Shown: positions 6,902-14,627 of the stretch, piece by piece | Layout of the letters: each line of letters starts with the position of its first letter | Position numbering within the stretch: position 1 is the stretch's first letter | Origin: Desulfosporosinus sp. UBA4726 | GTDB lineage: Bacteria; Bacillota; Desulfitobacteriia; Desulfitobacteriales; Desulfitobacteriaceae | NCBI GenBank assembly: GCA_002404215.1 | Contig: DHJG01000199.1 | Span: 9,808 to 28,973 of the forward strand | Length of the DNA stretch: 19,166 nucleotides | Direction of reading: 5' to 3' | The notes under the pieces: generated by a model | Databases searched by the model: none | What the model was told of the DNA's origin: nothing | The model's input: only the letters and a program-made list of their open reading frames with translations | Translations under genes and position numbers: made by a program

Positions 6902-7312
6902 CTAAGTGCTTTGAATCAAATAAATAACAAGGAAAATTCCGACTGCAAGGACTGAGCTGGTGAGTAGTATGTTAAGTAGCGACGATGTTTGATATGTATC
7001 CTCGTTTATTTGTCTCTCAACCTTTTTGTACCTGATAAAGGCAAGCACGCTCATTAATGCGCCGAGGCCCACAAGGAAGATTCCAGCGATTGCCGAATAG
7101 CCATGAGAGGGAGGTAATGCAATAGTAATGTTTGATTTTCCCAGAACATAAGACATTTGTTTTATGAACAACGCGAACCTCTCCACAACAAAACCGAATG
7201 CCATTAGACCTATGCTTGTTCTGACCCATGCGAGAAATGTCCTTTCATTTGCCATGTGAACCCGGCGGTTACCAACTCTTACAGGCTTCTTAACTTCAGT
7301 TATTTCTGACAT
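6902..7312 (-). CDS. DUF202 (YidH-like) small membrane protein
   Basis: 136 aa. The N-terminal motif (HMANERTFLAWVRTSIGLMA) is the hallmark of DUF202, followed by three hydrophobic helices: about 35-50 (SIGLMAFGFVVERF), 72-92 (AIAGIFLVGLGALMSVLAF) and 110-133 (LLNILLTSSVLAVGIFLVIY). The Arg/Glu-rich start of helix 1 is conserved in YidH-like proteins and in the membrane part of fungal VTC/SPX proteins; the bacterial role is unknown. The ATG is preceded by GGGGG (7320-7324) at 7 nt. It lies 51 nt downstream of rqcH on the same strand and is probably co-transcribed. A TATAAT on the minus strand in the gap (7325-7330) lacks a -35 partner. Confidence 0.88.
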   Translation of the reverse strand: MSEITEVKKPVRVGNRRVHMANERTFLAWVRTSIGLMAFGFVVERFALFIKQMSYVLGKSNITIALPPSHGYSAIAGIFLVGLGALMSVLAFIRYKKVERQINEDTYQTSSLLNILLTSSVLAVGIFLVIYLIQST

Positions 7313-7363
7313 ATAGCTACCCCCATTATAGAGTCTGTAAAGTGTTAATTCCTTAGTTTTTAT

Positions 7364-9196
7364 TTACTCTGGAAACACTTCACTAGCCAGCAAACGCTCT
7401 AAGATTTCCGGTTTAGGAGTGAGGTATAGGGTCCAGTTCTGTTCATAGATCACCATTCCGGGTTTTGCGGAATTAGGCTTCTTAAGCTGTTTGACATGCG
7501 TGTAATCTACGGCAACCTGAGATGAACCCCGAGCTTGGCTGTAATAGATCGCCAGGGCGGCCGCTTCCTCAAGGGTGATGTCATCCGGGAATTCTTCTCC
7601 CTCTTCGAGGGGAATCAAGACGTGTGAGCCGGGAATCACTTTGACATGGAGCCAAAGATCGGTTGGTTTGCCTTTACGCAAACTCAACCAATCATTTTGA
7701 GCATTATTTTTCCCAACATAGATTATTCTGCCCTGACTTGAATGATAAACTCTCGGGTGGATAATCACCTTGGGAGATTTTGCTTTTGCCTTCGCCTTGG
7801 GGTGACCTTTTTTTTGTTTAGGGTTATCCTTTTTAATATGTTTTCCTGCCACATACCCTTGACTGACAAGCTCGAGATGAATTTCATCAAGTTCGGAGAG
7901 AGAGGAAGCCTGATCTAAACTAACCATTAAGGAATCGAGGTATTTCACTTCCTCGAATGCAGCTTCTTTGAGCGGCTTAGTTTGGCGCAGGGTTGCTTTC
8001 GCTTTGTTATAGCGCTTGTAATAACGCTGGGCATTGTCAATGGCGCTTATATGGGGGTTGAGGGGAATAGTCACGGAAGAAAGGGAGGGATCATAATAAT
8101 CTTCCACCGTGATTTCAGGCGATCCCTCAGGCATACGGTAGAGGTTTGCGGTAAGAAGTTCTCCCCACTTTTGATACGCAAGTCCGGATTCCGCGCTGGA
8201 CATGGCTTCATCATATATTTTAAGTTTCTTGCTGAAATGGGCGTGCTGTTCTTGAACGACTTTTCGCAGAGAGCCCCGTTTCGATTCAAGGGTGTTATTA
8301 GTAGATTTGGACTGATAAAAGCCAGTTATCGCGTCATTCAAAGTTGGAACGGCTTCCATTCTTAACTCCTGGTATTGTTGAAAGGGGGTAAAAGTGAAGG
8401 CGGTGGGAAGGGATGGGGGGGCAGACTTATAATAGAGGCACGGTGAAGTGGCGGGAACACCTTCGGGGTTGCTCAATCGGCGATAGGCCTGGAAAAGTCG
8501 TGCAAAATCGATATCGCCGAGCTGATTAAGGTGGATTTCAGTATTCAACCCAGCTTGGATGGCGATTTCCCGTGCTAATTCGGGACTGATCCCGGCGAAG
8601 CGGGAGAGCAGAATGCCTGTTATAGGGCGATCTAGGTCTTCCTCATAAAGGGCTTGGCGCCAAAGTTCTTCGTCCTCGAGAGGAGGACGTTTTCCCTGAG
8701 AGGGGGGGGCGAGATAAGTCCGTCCAGGCAACACTTCACGATAGCGGCTTAAGGCATGCGAATACCGCCTAAGACCGTCGAGAATAACATTTGTCGCTGG
8801 ATCAACAAGGATGAGATTACTGTGTTTTCCCATGATTTCCAAGTGAAGATGCAGGATGACTAAATCGCCAAGTTCGTTGTAATTTTGTATCTCAAAGGTT
8901 ACAACTCGTTCCAGATCACTTTGGTGGAGGCTGATAAGTTTACCACCCTCGAGGTGTTTACGTAGAATCATACAAAACATGGGCGGTGAGGTCGGGTTTT
9001 TCTTGTTTTCCTGGGTGAGGTGGAAGCGGGAGGACGTTGCATTGGTACTGAGCAGAAGGCGCTGGGATCCTTGCTGCCGTAGTAGAAAGTGGATTTCATC
9101 CTTTTCCGGCTGAAAAATTTTATCAATACGTGCTCCGACGAGTTGTGGAGCAAGCTCGTTTACTAAGTAGGCGAGGGTTACACCGTCTAAGGCCAT
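7364..9196 (-). CDS. rqcH: NFACT-family ribosome quality control factor RqcH
   Basis: 610 aa. RqcH binds stalled 50S subunits carrying peptidyl-tRNA and recruits tRNA-Ala to add C-terminal alanine tails that mark nascent chains for degradation. Older annotations call it fibronectin-binding protein (FbpA). In order: NFACT-N domain (about 1-250, MALDGVTLAYLVNEL), helical coiled-coil region (about 290-455, with KKLKIYDEAMSSAESGLAYQ and NAQRYYKRYNKAKATLRQTK), a Lys-rich linker (about 455-480), then NFACT-R/DUF814 (about 481-590, with RIIYVGKNNAQNDWLSLRKG and DLWLHVKVIPGSHVLIP). The Asp-Arg pair needed for tRNA recruitment appears as Glu96-Arg97 (SDLERVVTF). Start ATG with AAAGGAG at 9204-9210, 7 nt upstream. 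It is divergent from the P-type ATPase and first of a probable two-gene unit with the DUF202 protein. Confidence 0.93.
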   Translation of the reverse strand: MALDGVTLAYLVNELAPQLVGARIDKIFQPEKDEIHFLLRQQGSQRLLLSTNATSSRFHLTQENKKNPTSPPMFCMILRKHLEGGKLISLHQSDLERVVTFEIQNYNELGDLVILHLHLEIMGKHSNLILVDPATNVILDGLRRYSHALSRYREVLPGRTYLAPPSQGKRPPLEDEELWRQALYEEDLDRPITGILLSRFAGISPELAREIAIQAGLNTEIHLNQLGDIDFARLFQAYRRLSNPEGVPATSPCLYYKSAPPSLPTAFTFTPFQQYQELRMEAVPTLNDAITGFYQSKSTNNTLESKRGSLRKVVQEQHAHFSKKLKIYDEAMSSAESGLAYQKWGELLTANLYRMPEGSPEITVEDYYDPSLSSVTIPLNPHISAIDNAQRYYKRYNKAKATLRQTKPLKEAAFEEVKYLDSLMVSLDQASSLSELDEIHLELVSQGYVAGKHIKKDNPKQKKGHPKAKAKAKSPKVIIHPRVYHSSQGRIIYVGKNNAQNDWLSLRKGKPTDLWLHVKVIPGSHVLIPLEEGEEFPDDITLEEAAALAIYYSQARGSSQVAVDYTHVKQLKKPNSAKPGMVIYEQNWTLYLTPKPEILERLLASEVFPE

Positions 9197-9349
9197 GGGA
9201 AAGCTCCTTTCAACACTTGAATGAATTGCTTTTTAGTATAACACAATTGTTCTGGCGAGGCATTTTTCACGGCCTTGGGGAATAAGCATGTACTACAAAA
9301 GGGACAAAGCCCTTGATAACTGTTTTATAGCAAAAGGAGGAGGAAAAGC

Positions 9350-12085
9350 ATGCGGCAACAGGCTTGGCATGTGTTGCCTTGGCTTGACGTGGCTAAGGCC
9401 TTGGATGTACATCCGGGTAAAGGGTTAAGCGTTAAAGAGGTTCGTCGCCGTTTACAAGAGGTTGGGGCAAATGTTTTAGCGGTGAAAAAAGGGATTCATC
9501 CTGTGTTCCTATTCCTGGGACAATTTAAAGATTTTATGGTTTTAGTCTTATTGTCAGCCACGGTTGTCTCAGGACTTTTAGGGGAAATAGCGGATGCAAT
9601 CACGATCTTGGCAATTCTTATTATCAATGCTATTCTCGGTTTTGTTCAGGAGTATCGTGCAGAGCGTTCCATGGAATCCCTCCGTTCCCTCACCGCTCCA
9701 GAAGCGAAGGTAATGAGAGAAGGTCTAGAGCAACGGATTCCGGCTGCGGATGTTGTACCGGGGGATATTGTGCTTCTAGAAGCCGGAGATCGTATACCGG
9801 CTGATGTGCGCTGGATTCAGGCTGTCAATATGCAAGTGGAAGAGTCTGCTTTGACGGGGGAATCGCATCCTGTGGGCAAAAGTATTTTACAGCTACAGGA
9901 TGAACTCACGCCCATGGCAGATCGCCGGAATATGGGGTATATGGGGACTTCCATAGTTAATGGCCGAGGGGCAGGGGTGGTTGTGGCGACGGGGATGGAA
10001 ACAGAGATGGGTGTCATCGCCGGAATGATTCAAAGTGTAGAAGACGAAGAAACCCCTTTGCAGAAGCGTTTGGCTGAATTAGGTAAATGGTTGGTCCTGA
10101 TCAGTTTTCTTGTCTGTGCCGCTGTGGTACTTACAGGGGTCTTAAGAGGAGAAGGCTTTTATAAGATGTTCTTTACTGGCGTATCATTGGCAGTTGCGGC
10201 TATCCCAGAAGGTTTACCTGCCATTGTCACTGTAGCTTTGGCGGTAGGAGTGCAACGAATGGTCAAACGGCAGGCGATTATTAGGAAACTTCCAGCCGTT
10301 GAAACCTTGGGGTGTGCGACAGTCATTTGTTCCGATAAGACGGGAACACTGACCCAAAACGAAATGACAGTGCGTCAGATTTACTCAGATGGACGGAAGA
10401 TTACCGTTACCGGACAAGGGTATGATCCTAAAGGAGAGTTTCATGGCGCTGATCCTGAGAAAGATCGGGATCCGCTGCGGGCAGCTTTAACTATTGCAGC
10501 CCTATGTAATAATGCTAGTTTGACGAAGAAAGGGGTTCAGGTTGCAGGGCTCTTTCGTTCCAAGGAAAATGATGCCCCTTGGGGTATTGAGGGGCAACCG
10601 ACAGAGGGCGCCATTCTGGTGGCCGCTGCTAAGGCGGGAATATGGCGTGAAGTTCTGGAACGTAAACAAGAGCGAATTGGGGAGTTGCCCTTTGACTCGG
10701 ATCGGAAACGGATGAGCGTTGTTTATCAGACGAAACAGGGCAGGATTGCCTATGCCAAAGGGGCACCGGATATGGTCCTGCGACTTTGTCGACGTGAGTT
10801 AACCGCCCAAGGGGTTGTGGAGCTGTCTGCGGAACGCATGCGGAGCATTATGCGGGCTAATGACGAAATGGCACGTCATGCTCTCAGGGTTCTTGCGGTT
10901 GCCGAAAAACCGTTGTCAGATTCTGAGACCCTTGATGAGCATATTGAAGAAGGGTTGACGTTTGTTGGACTGCTGGGAATGATCGATCCACCGAGAGTAA
11001 GTGCTGTCAAAGCAATTAAAGTATGTCGGCAGGCTGGTATCAAACCGGTCATGATTACGGGCGATCATCGCTTAACGGCAGAGGCTGTTGCTCATGAATT
11101 GGGGATTTTACGCGGGACAGGCGGTGGGATCGTAACCGGAGCGGAACTTGAGCGGCTCTCAGATCGGGAGTTAAGCGAGCGTATCATGGATATTTCCGTC
11201 TTTGCTCGCGTGACCCCTAAAGACAAACTTAGAATTGTACGTTCCTATAAAAACCGTGGACAAGTGGTGGCCATGACTGGAGATGGAGTCAATGATGCCC
11301 CGGCGGTCAAAGAGGCGGATATTGGGGTAGCGATGGGTAAAACTGGAACAGATGTAACTAAGGAAGCTTCATCAATGGTTCTGGGTGATGATAATTTTGC
11401 CACGATTGTGGCCGCAGTGGAAGAGGGTCGAGGGATTTACGACAATATTCGGAAGTTTATTCGTTACCTACTTTCTTGTAACTTAGGCGAAGTCTTGACA
11501 ATGTTTATAGCGACCCTCGTAGGCCTGCCACTCCCTCTGCTTCCAATTCAAATCTTATGGGTTAATCTAGTCACCGACGGTTTACCGGCCATGGCTTTAG
11601 GGGTGGACGGAGCTGAACCGGGTATTATGAACCGTCCTCCCAGGGTTCCGGGAGAAAGTATTTTTGCGCGCGGTTTAGCCAGTAAAATTGGGGTAAGAGG
11701 GACTATGATTGGACTCGGAACGCTCTTTGTGTTCGTCGCCGCACTTTTTATGGGTGTCAATATGTTAGGCGCTCGAACTATGGCTTTTACTACTTTGGTG
11801 TTTTCCCAGTTGTTTCATGTCTTCGATTGCCGATCTGAAGAACGTGGTATTTTCGAAGTGGGTCTATTCACAAATCCTTATCTTGTTGGGGCGGTACTAA
11901 TTTCAACGATCATGCAGCTCAGTGTTATTTACCTACCTCCTCTGCAAGCGATCTTTAAGACCGCGGCGCTACAAGGTTGGCAATGGATTTTGATTCTGTG
12001 TGTAGCAGGAGGGCCGTCCGTTTTAATCGGGTTTGCTCGGCTATTGAAGAACAGCTGGCAAGGAAATACAGTTATAGCTAAGTAG
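9350..12085 (+). CDS. Calcium-transporting P-type ATPase (type IIA)
   Basis: 911 aa membrane pump, expected to export Ca2+ from the cytoplasm using ATP. An N-terminal cation-ATPase domain (about 1-75) precedes M1/M2. The actuator TGES is at 169-172, M4 is VAAIPEGLPA with Ca2+ ligand Glu287, phosphorylation site DKTGTLT with Asp329, nucleotide-binding KGAPD (470-474), TGD (570-572) and hinge DGVNDAP (645-651). Site residues correspond to SERCA site II: Asn739 and Asp743 in NLVTDG (M6) and Glu287. Asn711 and Glu714 in M5 (NLGEV) are also present, but the M8 position equivalent to SERCA Glu908 appears to be Gln820 (VFSQLF). This suggests one Ca2+ per cycle, as in PMCA-like and Listeria LMCA1 pumps. 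Mn2+ is a possible alternative substrate. The ribosome binding site AAAAGGAGGAGG lies 6 nt before the ATG. No promoter was assigned in the 150-bp gap shared with rqcH. Confidence 0.92.
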   Translation: MRQQAWHVLPWLDVAKALDVHPGKGLSVKEVRRRLQEVGANVLAVKKGIHPVFLFLGQFKDFMVLVLLSATVVSGLLGEIADAITILAILIINAILGFVQEYRAERSMESLRSLTAPEAKVMREGLEQRIPAADVVPGDIVLLEAGDRIPADVRWIQAVNMQVEESALTGESHPVGKSILQLQDELTPMADRRNMGYMGTSIVNGRGAGVVVATGMETEMGVIAGMIQSVEDEETPLQKRLAELGKWLVLISFLVCAAVVLTGVLRGEGFYKMFFTGVSLAVAAIPEGLPAIVTVALAVGVQRMVKRQAIIRKLPAVETLGCATVICSDKTGTLTQNEMTVRQIYSDGRKITVTGQGYDPKGEFHGADPEKDRDPLRAALTIAALCNNASLTKKGVQVAGLFRSKENDAPWGIEGQPTEGAILVAAAKAGIWREVLERKQERIGELPFDSDRKRMSVVYQTKQGRIAYAKGAPDMVLRLCRRELTAQGVVELSAERMRSIMRANDEMARHALRVLAVAEKPLSDSETLDEHIEEGLTFVGLLGMIDPPRVSAVKAIKVCRQAGIKPVMITGDHRLTAEAVAHELGILRGTGGGIVTGAELERLSDRELSERIMDISVFARVTPKDKLRIVRSYKNRGQVVAMTGDGVNDAPAVKEADIGVAMGKTGTDVTKEASSMVLGDDNFATIVAAVEEGRGIYDNIRKFIRYLLSCNLGEVLTMFIATLVGLPLPLLPIQILWVNLVTDGLPAMALGVDGAEPGIMNRPPRVPGESIFARGLASKIGVRGTMIGLGTLFVFVAALFMGVNMLGARTMAFTTLVFSQLFHVFDCRSEERGIFEVGLFTNPYLVGAVLISTIMQLSVIYLPPLQAIFKTAALQGWQWILILCVAGGPSVLIGFARLLKNSWQGNTVIAK

Positions 12086-12099
12086 AGGCAGGATACTGC

Positions 12100-12150
12100 G
12101 TGCCCTCTGCGACGGAATAGAAACGGGTAGGGCACACAGCAGTGCCCTAC
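12100..12150. repeat. Two competing hairpins after the Ca2+ ATPase gene
   Basis: GTAGGGCAC (12127-12135) and GTGCCCTAC (12142-12150) form a perfect 9-bp stem with loop ACAGCA. The same central AGGGCAC can instead pair with GTGCCCT at 12100-12106. No T-run follows on either strand. It may be an untypical terminator of the ATPase gene or a dispersed REP-like palindrome. Confidence 0.5.
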
Positions 12151-12204
12151 AATAACGTATAATGTATAACTCTTACGAGCCTCGTGTATACTTGCTTCAA
12201 ATGG

Positions 12205-12233
12205 TTGACCCACTTCATCAGGCGTAGTATCCT
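12205..12233 (+). promoter_or_regulatory. Sigma-A-like promoter of the dapF operon
   Basis: TTGACC (12205-12210), a 17-nt spacer and TATCCT (12228-12233) predict a start near 12240, giving a 155-nt leader before the dapF ATG. The leader contains the 13-bp inverted repeat at 12314-12355. Confidence 0.5.
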
Positions 12234-12313
12234 TTTATACAGATAAGGCGTAGGATATAAGAAATTTCTACTTATAATCATTAGTATTAGTTGAACTAAT
12301 CTAGGAACTTTAG

Positions 12314-12355
12314 CGCCACTTATCTTCCAATTTGAGGAGTGAAAGATAAGTGGCG
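12314..12355 (+). promoter_or_regulatory. 13-bp perfect inverted repeat in the dapF leader
   Basis: CGCCACTTATCTT (12314-12326) and AAGATAAGTGGCG (12343-12355) are exact reverse complements around a 16-nt loop, ending 27 nt before the dapF ribosome-binding site (GGGAGGAA at 12383-12390). There is no T-run, so it is not an intrinsic terminator. It could be an operator or a mRNA 5' structure. The ORF extending upstream from the dapF ATG through this stem is not believed to be coding. Confidence 0.6.
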
Positions 12356-12394
12356 GTTAGCCAGCGGATTGAGATACGGAGAGGGAGGAACACG

Positions 12395-13237
12395 ATGAAG
12401 TTCATGAAAATGCATGGTCTAGGGAATGATTTCGTTTTCCTGGACCATTTTTCTGTTGCGGCGGATATGGATTACCAAAAGTTGGCCAAGAAGTTATGCC
12501 ACCGGCAATTTGGAATTGGAGGGGACGGATTAGTCGTAATTCTGCCTTCTAAAGTCGCAGATGCTAGGATGCGCATCTTGAATTCGGACGGAACTGAACC
12601 AGAAATGTGTGGAAATGGCATCCGTTGTTTTGCACGGTATGTATACGACCAAGGGATTGTTATACAGAACCCAATGCGTGTAGAAACTCTGGCAGGTGTT
12701 CTGACGCTTCATCTTAATATTCAAGACGGTCAGGTTCAAGGCGTACGAGTGGATATGGGTGAGCCTATTTTGCGGGCAGACCTCATTCCGGTCTTGGGTC
12801 AAGGGGAGCCTGTGGTGGGACAGCCCCTGGAAGTTTTAGGGCAAACGTTCCAATATACGGCCGTTTCCATGGGGAACCCACATTGTATTATCTTTGTGGA
12901 GGATTTTGCCACGCTGGATTTTGAACATGTTGGCCCGGCGATTGAGAAACATCTGTTGTTTCCACGTAAAACTAATGTCGAGTTCATCCAAGTCAATTCG
13001 CCTCAGGAGATAACTATGAAGGTTTGGGAGCGGGGGGCAGGACCTACACTGGCTTGCGGGACGGGTGCCTGTGCCTCTGCGGTTGCCGCAGTACTCAACC
13101 ATAAGACAGAACGGGCGATAACCGTCCATCTGCCAGGTGGAGACTTATTTATTGATTGGGGACTTGATAATCATGTCTATATGACGGGTCCTGCAACGTA
13201 TGTGTTTAAAGGCGAATGGTTGTTATCAACGGACTAA
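12395..13237 (+). CDS. dapF: Diaminopimelate epimerase
   Basis: PLP-independent epimerase converting LL-DAP to meso-DAP, the direct precursor of lysine and a peptidoglycan cross-linking residue; it acts on the product of DapL. 280 aa with the two-lobed DapF fold. The catalytic cysteines are Cys72 (MCGNGIRC) and Cys221 (TLACGTGACAS). The N-terminus (MKFMKMHGLGNDFVFLD) holds the conserved Asn11, and SMGNPHC (158-164) and ERGAGPT are conserved binding loops. I place the start at the ATG at 12395 rather than an in-frame ATG at 12350, since GGGAGGAA lies 4 nt before it and the family always begins close to KxHGxGNDF. dapL-type gene 47 nt downstream: same operon and adjacent pathway steps. Confidence 0.95.
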   Translation: MKFMKMHGLGNDFVFLDHFSVAADMDYQKLAKKLCHRQFGIGGDGLVVILPSKVADARMRILNSDGTEPEMCGNGIRCFARYVYDQGIVIQNPMRVETLAGVLTLHLNIQDGQVQGVRVDMGEPILRADLIPVLGQGEPVVGQPLEVLGQTFQYTAVSMGNPHCIIFVEDFATLDFEHVGPAIEKHLLFPRKTNVEFIQVNSPQEITMKVWERGAGPTLACGTGACASAVAAVLNHKTERAITVHLPGGDLFIDWGLDNHVYMTGPATYVFKGEWLLSTD

Positions 13238-13284
13238 GAACATCGTATGATTGACAGAAGGGTTGAAGGAGGATTTTTCTCATC

Positions 13285-14466
13285 ATGGAAGAAGCACAAC
13301 GAATTCAATCGTTACCACCGTACTTATTTGCTCGGATTGACGAAAAGATAGCAGAGGCCAAAGCCAAAGGGGTAGATGTCATTAGTCTAGGGATTGGGGA
13401 TCCGGATCTTCCAACTCCAAATCATATTATTGACAAGTTAGTAGAAGCCGCGCGCAATCCAAAGAATCATCGCTATCCTTCTTATGCAGGACTGTTAGAG
13501 TTTCGTCAAGCAGTGGCAGAGTGGTATAAGCGGCGTTCGAATATTGAACTTGACCCGAAAAAGGAAGTAGTTACGCTCATCGGATCCAAAGAGGGGATTG
13601 CTCACATTGCTTTTTGTTATTTGAATCCAGGAGATGTTGCCCTGATTCCGGATCCTGGCTATCCGGTCTATGGCGTCGGAACGTTACTTGCGGGAGGCGT
13701 TCCTTATATTATGCCGCTCAAAGAAGAAAATGGCTTCTTGCCTGATTTGGACCTGATTCCAGAAGGGATAGCTCGTCAGGCTAAACTTATGTTCTTGAAT
13801 TATCCTAATAATCCTACCGGTGCCATAGCAGATGAAAGCTTCTATTTGAAGGTCATTGCCTTCGCTAAAAAATATGATATTATTGTTTGTCATGATGGGC
13901 CTTACTCAGAAATTGCTTTTAATGGTTATAAGCCGTTGAGTTTTCTAGAGGTTGCCGGGGCGAAGGACGTTGGGATCGAATTCCATTCAATGTCGAAAAC
14001 CTATAATATGACAGGATGGAGAATCGGTTGGGCAGCGGGAAATGCGAGGGTTATCGAAGCCTTAGGTCGAATCAAATCGAACATTGATTCAGGAGTTTTT
14101 CAGGCTATTCAAGAGGCTGCTATTGAAGGACTTTTAGGAAATCAGGATATTATCCAAGAAATTCGTAAAATCTATCAGGAACGACAAGATATTGTTATCG
14201 AAGGATTGTCTGTTCTCGGATGGAAGGTGGAAAGGCCAAAGGCTACGATCTATGTTTGGGCTAAAGTACCGAAGGGATATACCTCAACTTCTTTTTGTGA
14301 ATTTCTCTTAGAGAAGACTGGTGTGGTAGTCACCCCGGGTAATGGCTATGGGGAATATGGTGAAGGGTACTTCCGTATTTCGCTGACGATTAATACAAAA
14401 CGGCTTAGGGAAGCGTTAAAACGTATAAAGGATACTCTGGGGAAGTTTGAATTCAATTCAGATTAA
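13285..14466 (+). CDS. Second LL-diaminopimelate aminotransferase-type PLP enzyme, 393-residue class
   Basis: Fold-type I aminotransferase, 393 aa. Visible features: SLGIGDPDLPTP (34-45) for the substrate carboxylate, PGYPVYG (124-130) stacking on the cofactor, PNNPTGA (174-180), CHDGPYSEI (202-210) with the PLP-N1-binding Asp, HSMSKTYNMTGWR (234-246) with Schiff-base Lys238 and Arg246, and GEGYFRISLT near the C-terminus with the carboxylate-binding Arg. Overall it resembles the shorter DapL class (often called DapL2) of Firmicutes and archaea, clearly different from the 410-aa enzyme at 4545. Co-transcription with dapF supports a role in DAP synthesis, but an aspartate or methionine-type aminotransferase activity cannot be excluded. 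AAGGAGG lies at 13266-13272. A 20-bp perfect stem-loop closes the unit. Confidence 0.85.
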   Translation: MEEAQRIQSLPPYLFARIDEKIAEAKAKGVDVISLGIGDPDLPTPNHIIDKLVEAARNPKNHRYPSYAGLLEFRQAVAEWYKRRSNIELDPKKEVVTLIGSKEGIAHIAFCYLNPGDVALIPDPGYPVYGVGTLLAGGVPYIMPLKEENGFLPDLDLIPEGIARQAKLMFLNYPNNPTGAIADESFYLKVIAFAKKYDIIVCHDGPYSEIAFNGYKPLSFLEVAGAKDVGIEFHSMSKTYNMTGWRIGWAAGNARVIEALGRIKSNIDSGVFQAIQEAAIEGLLGNQDIIQEIRKIYQERQDIVIEGLSVLGWKVERPKATIYVWAKVPKGYTSTSFCEFLLEKTGVVVTPGNGYGEYGEGYFRISLTINTKRLREALKRIKDTLGKFEFNSD

Positions 14467-14476
14467 CCAAACAGTG

Positions 14477-14522
14477 TTAATTCTAAGGCGCATCTTTTAT
14501 TGAAGATGCGCCTTAGAATTAA
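14477..14522 (+). terminator. 20-bp perfect stem-loop after the dapF operon
   Basis: TTAATTCTAAGGCGCATCTT (14477-14496) and its exact reverse complement (14503-14522) flank a 6-nt loop TTATTG, 11 nt after the stop codon. There is no separate T-tail (ATGTATGAG follows), but the AT-rich base of the stem and the position support a terminator, possibly working in both directions. Confidence 0.7.
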
Positions 14523-14627
14523 TGTATGAGAATCCCCATTCTGGATAAAAAGGACCGTTGACATTACACACAGTAAACTTCAGGGCGATTATTAAAGAAT
14601 AAAGAGGTGAATAAGCTCGGTTGATCA

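Noticed and set aside
6899..6955. 18-codon ATG frame just after the T-box terminator, a possible T-box-regulated peptide
   Set aside because: Weak ribosome-binding site, very short, and almost entirely antisense to the end of the DUF202 gene; no conservation can be judged.
7982..8365. 127-codon plus-strand frame inside rqcH
   Set aside because: It is antisense to strongly supported coding sequence and has no recognisable family or ribosome site; a shadow frame.
9203..9290. TATACT (minus strand, 9235-9240) as -10 of an rqcH promoter
   Set aside because: The -10 is good, but no -35-like hexamer lies at 16-18 nt, so I did not list a promoter.
12350..12394. Longer dapF with 15 extra N-terminal residues
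   Set aside because: The upstream ATG has no ribosome site and its extension lies partly inside the inverted repeat; the ATG at 12395 has a strong site and matches the family N-terminus.
14558..14592. TTGACA as -35 of a yicC promoter
   Set aside because: No acceptable -10 at 16-18 nt; the nearest AT-rich hexamers are 10 or 23 nt away.
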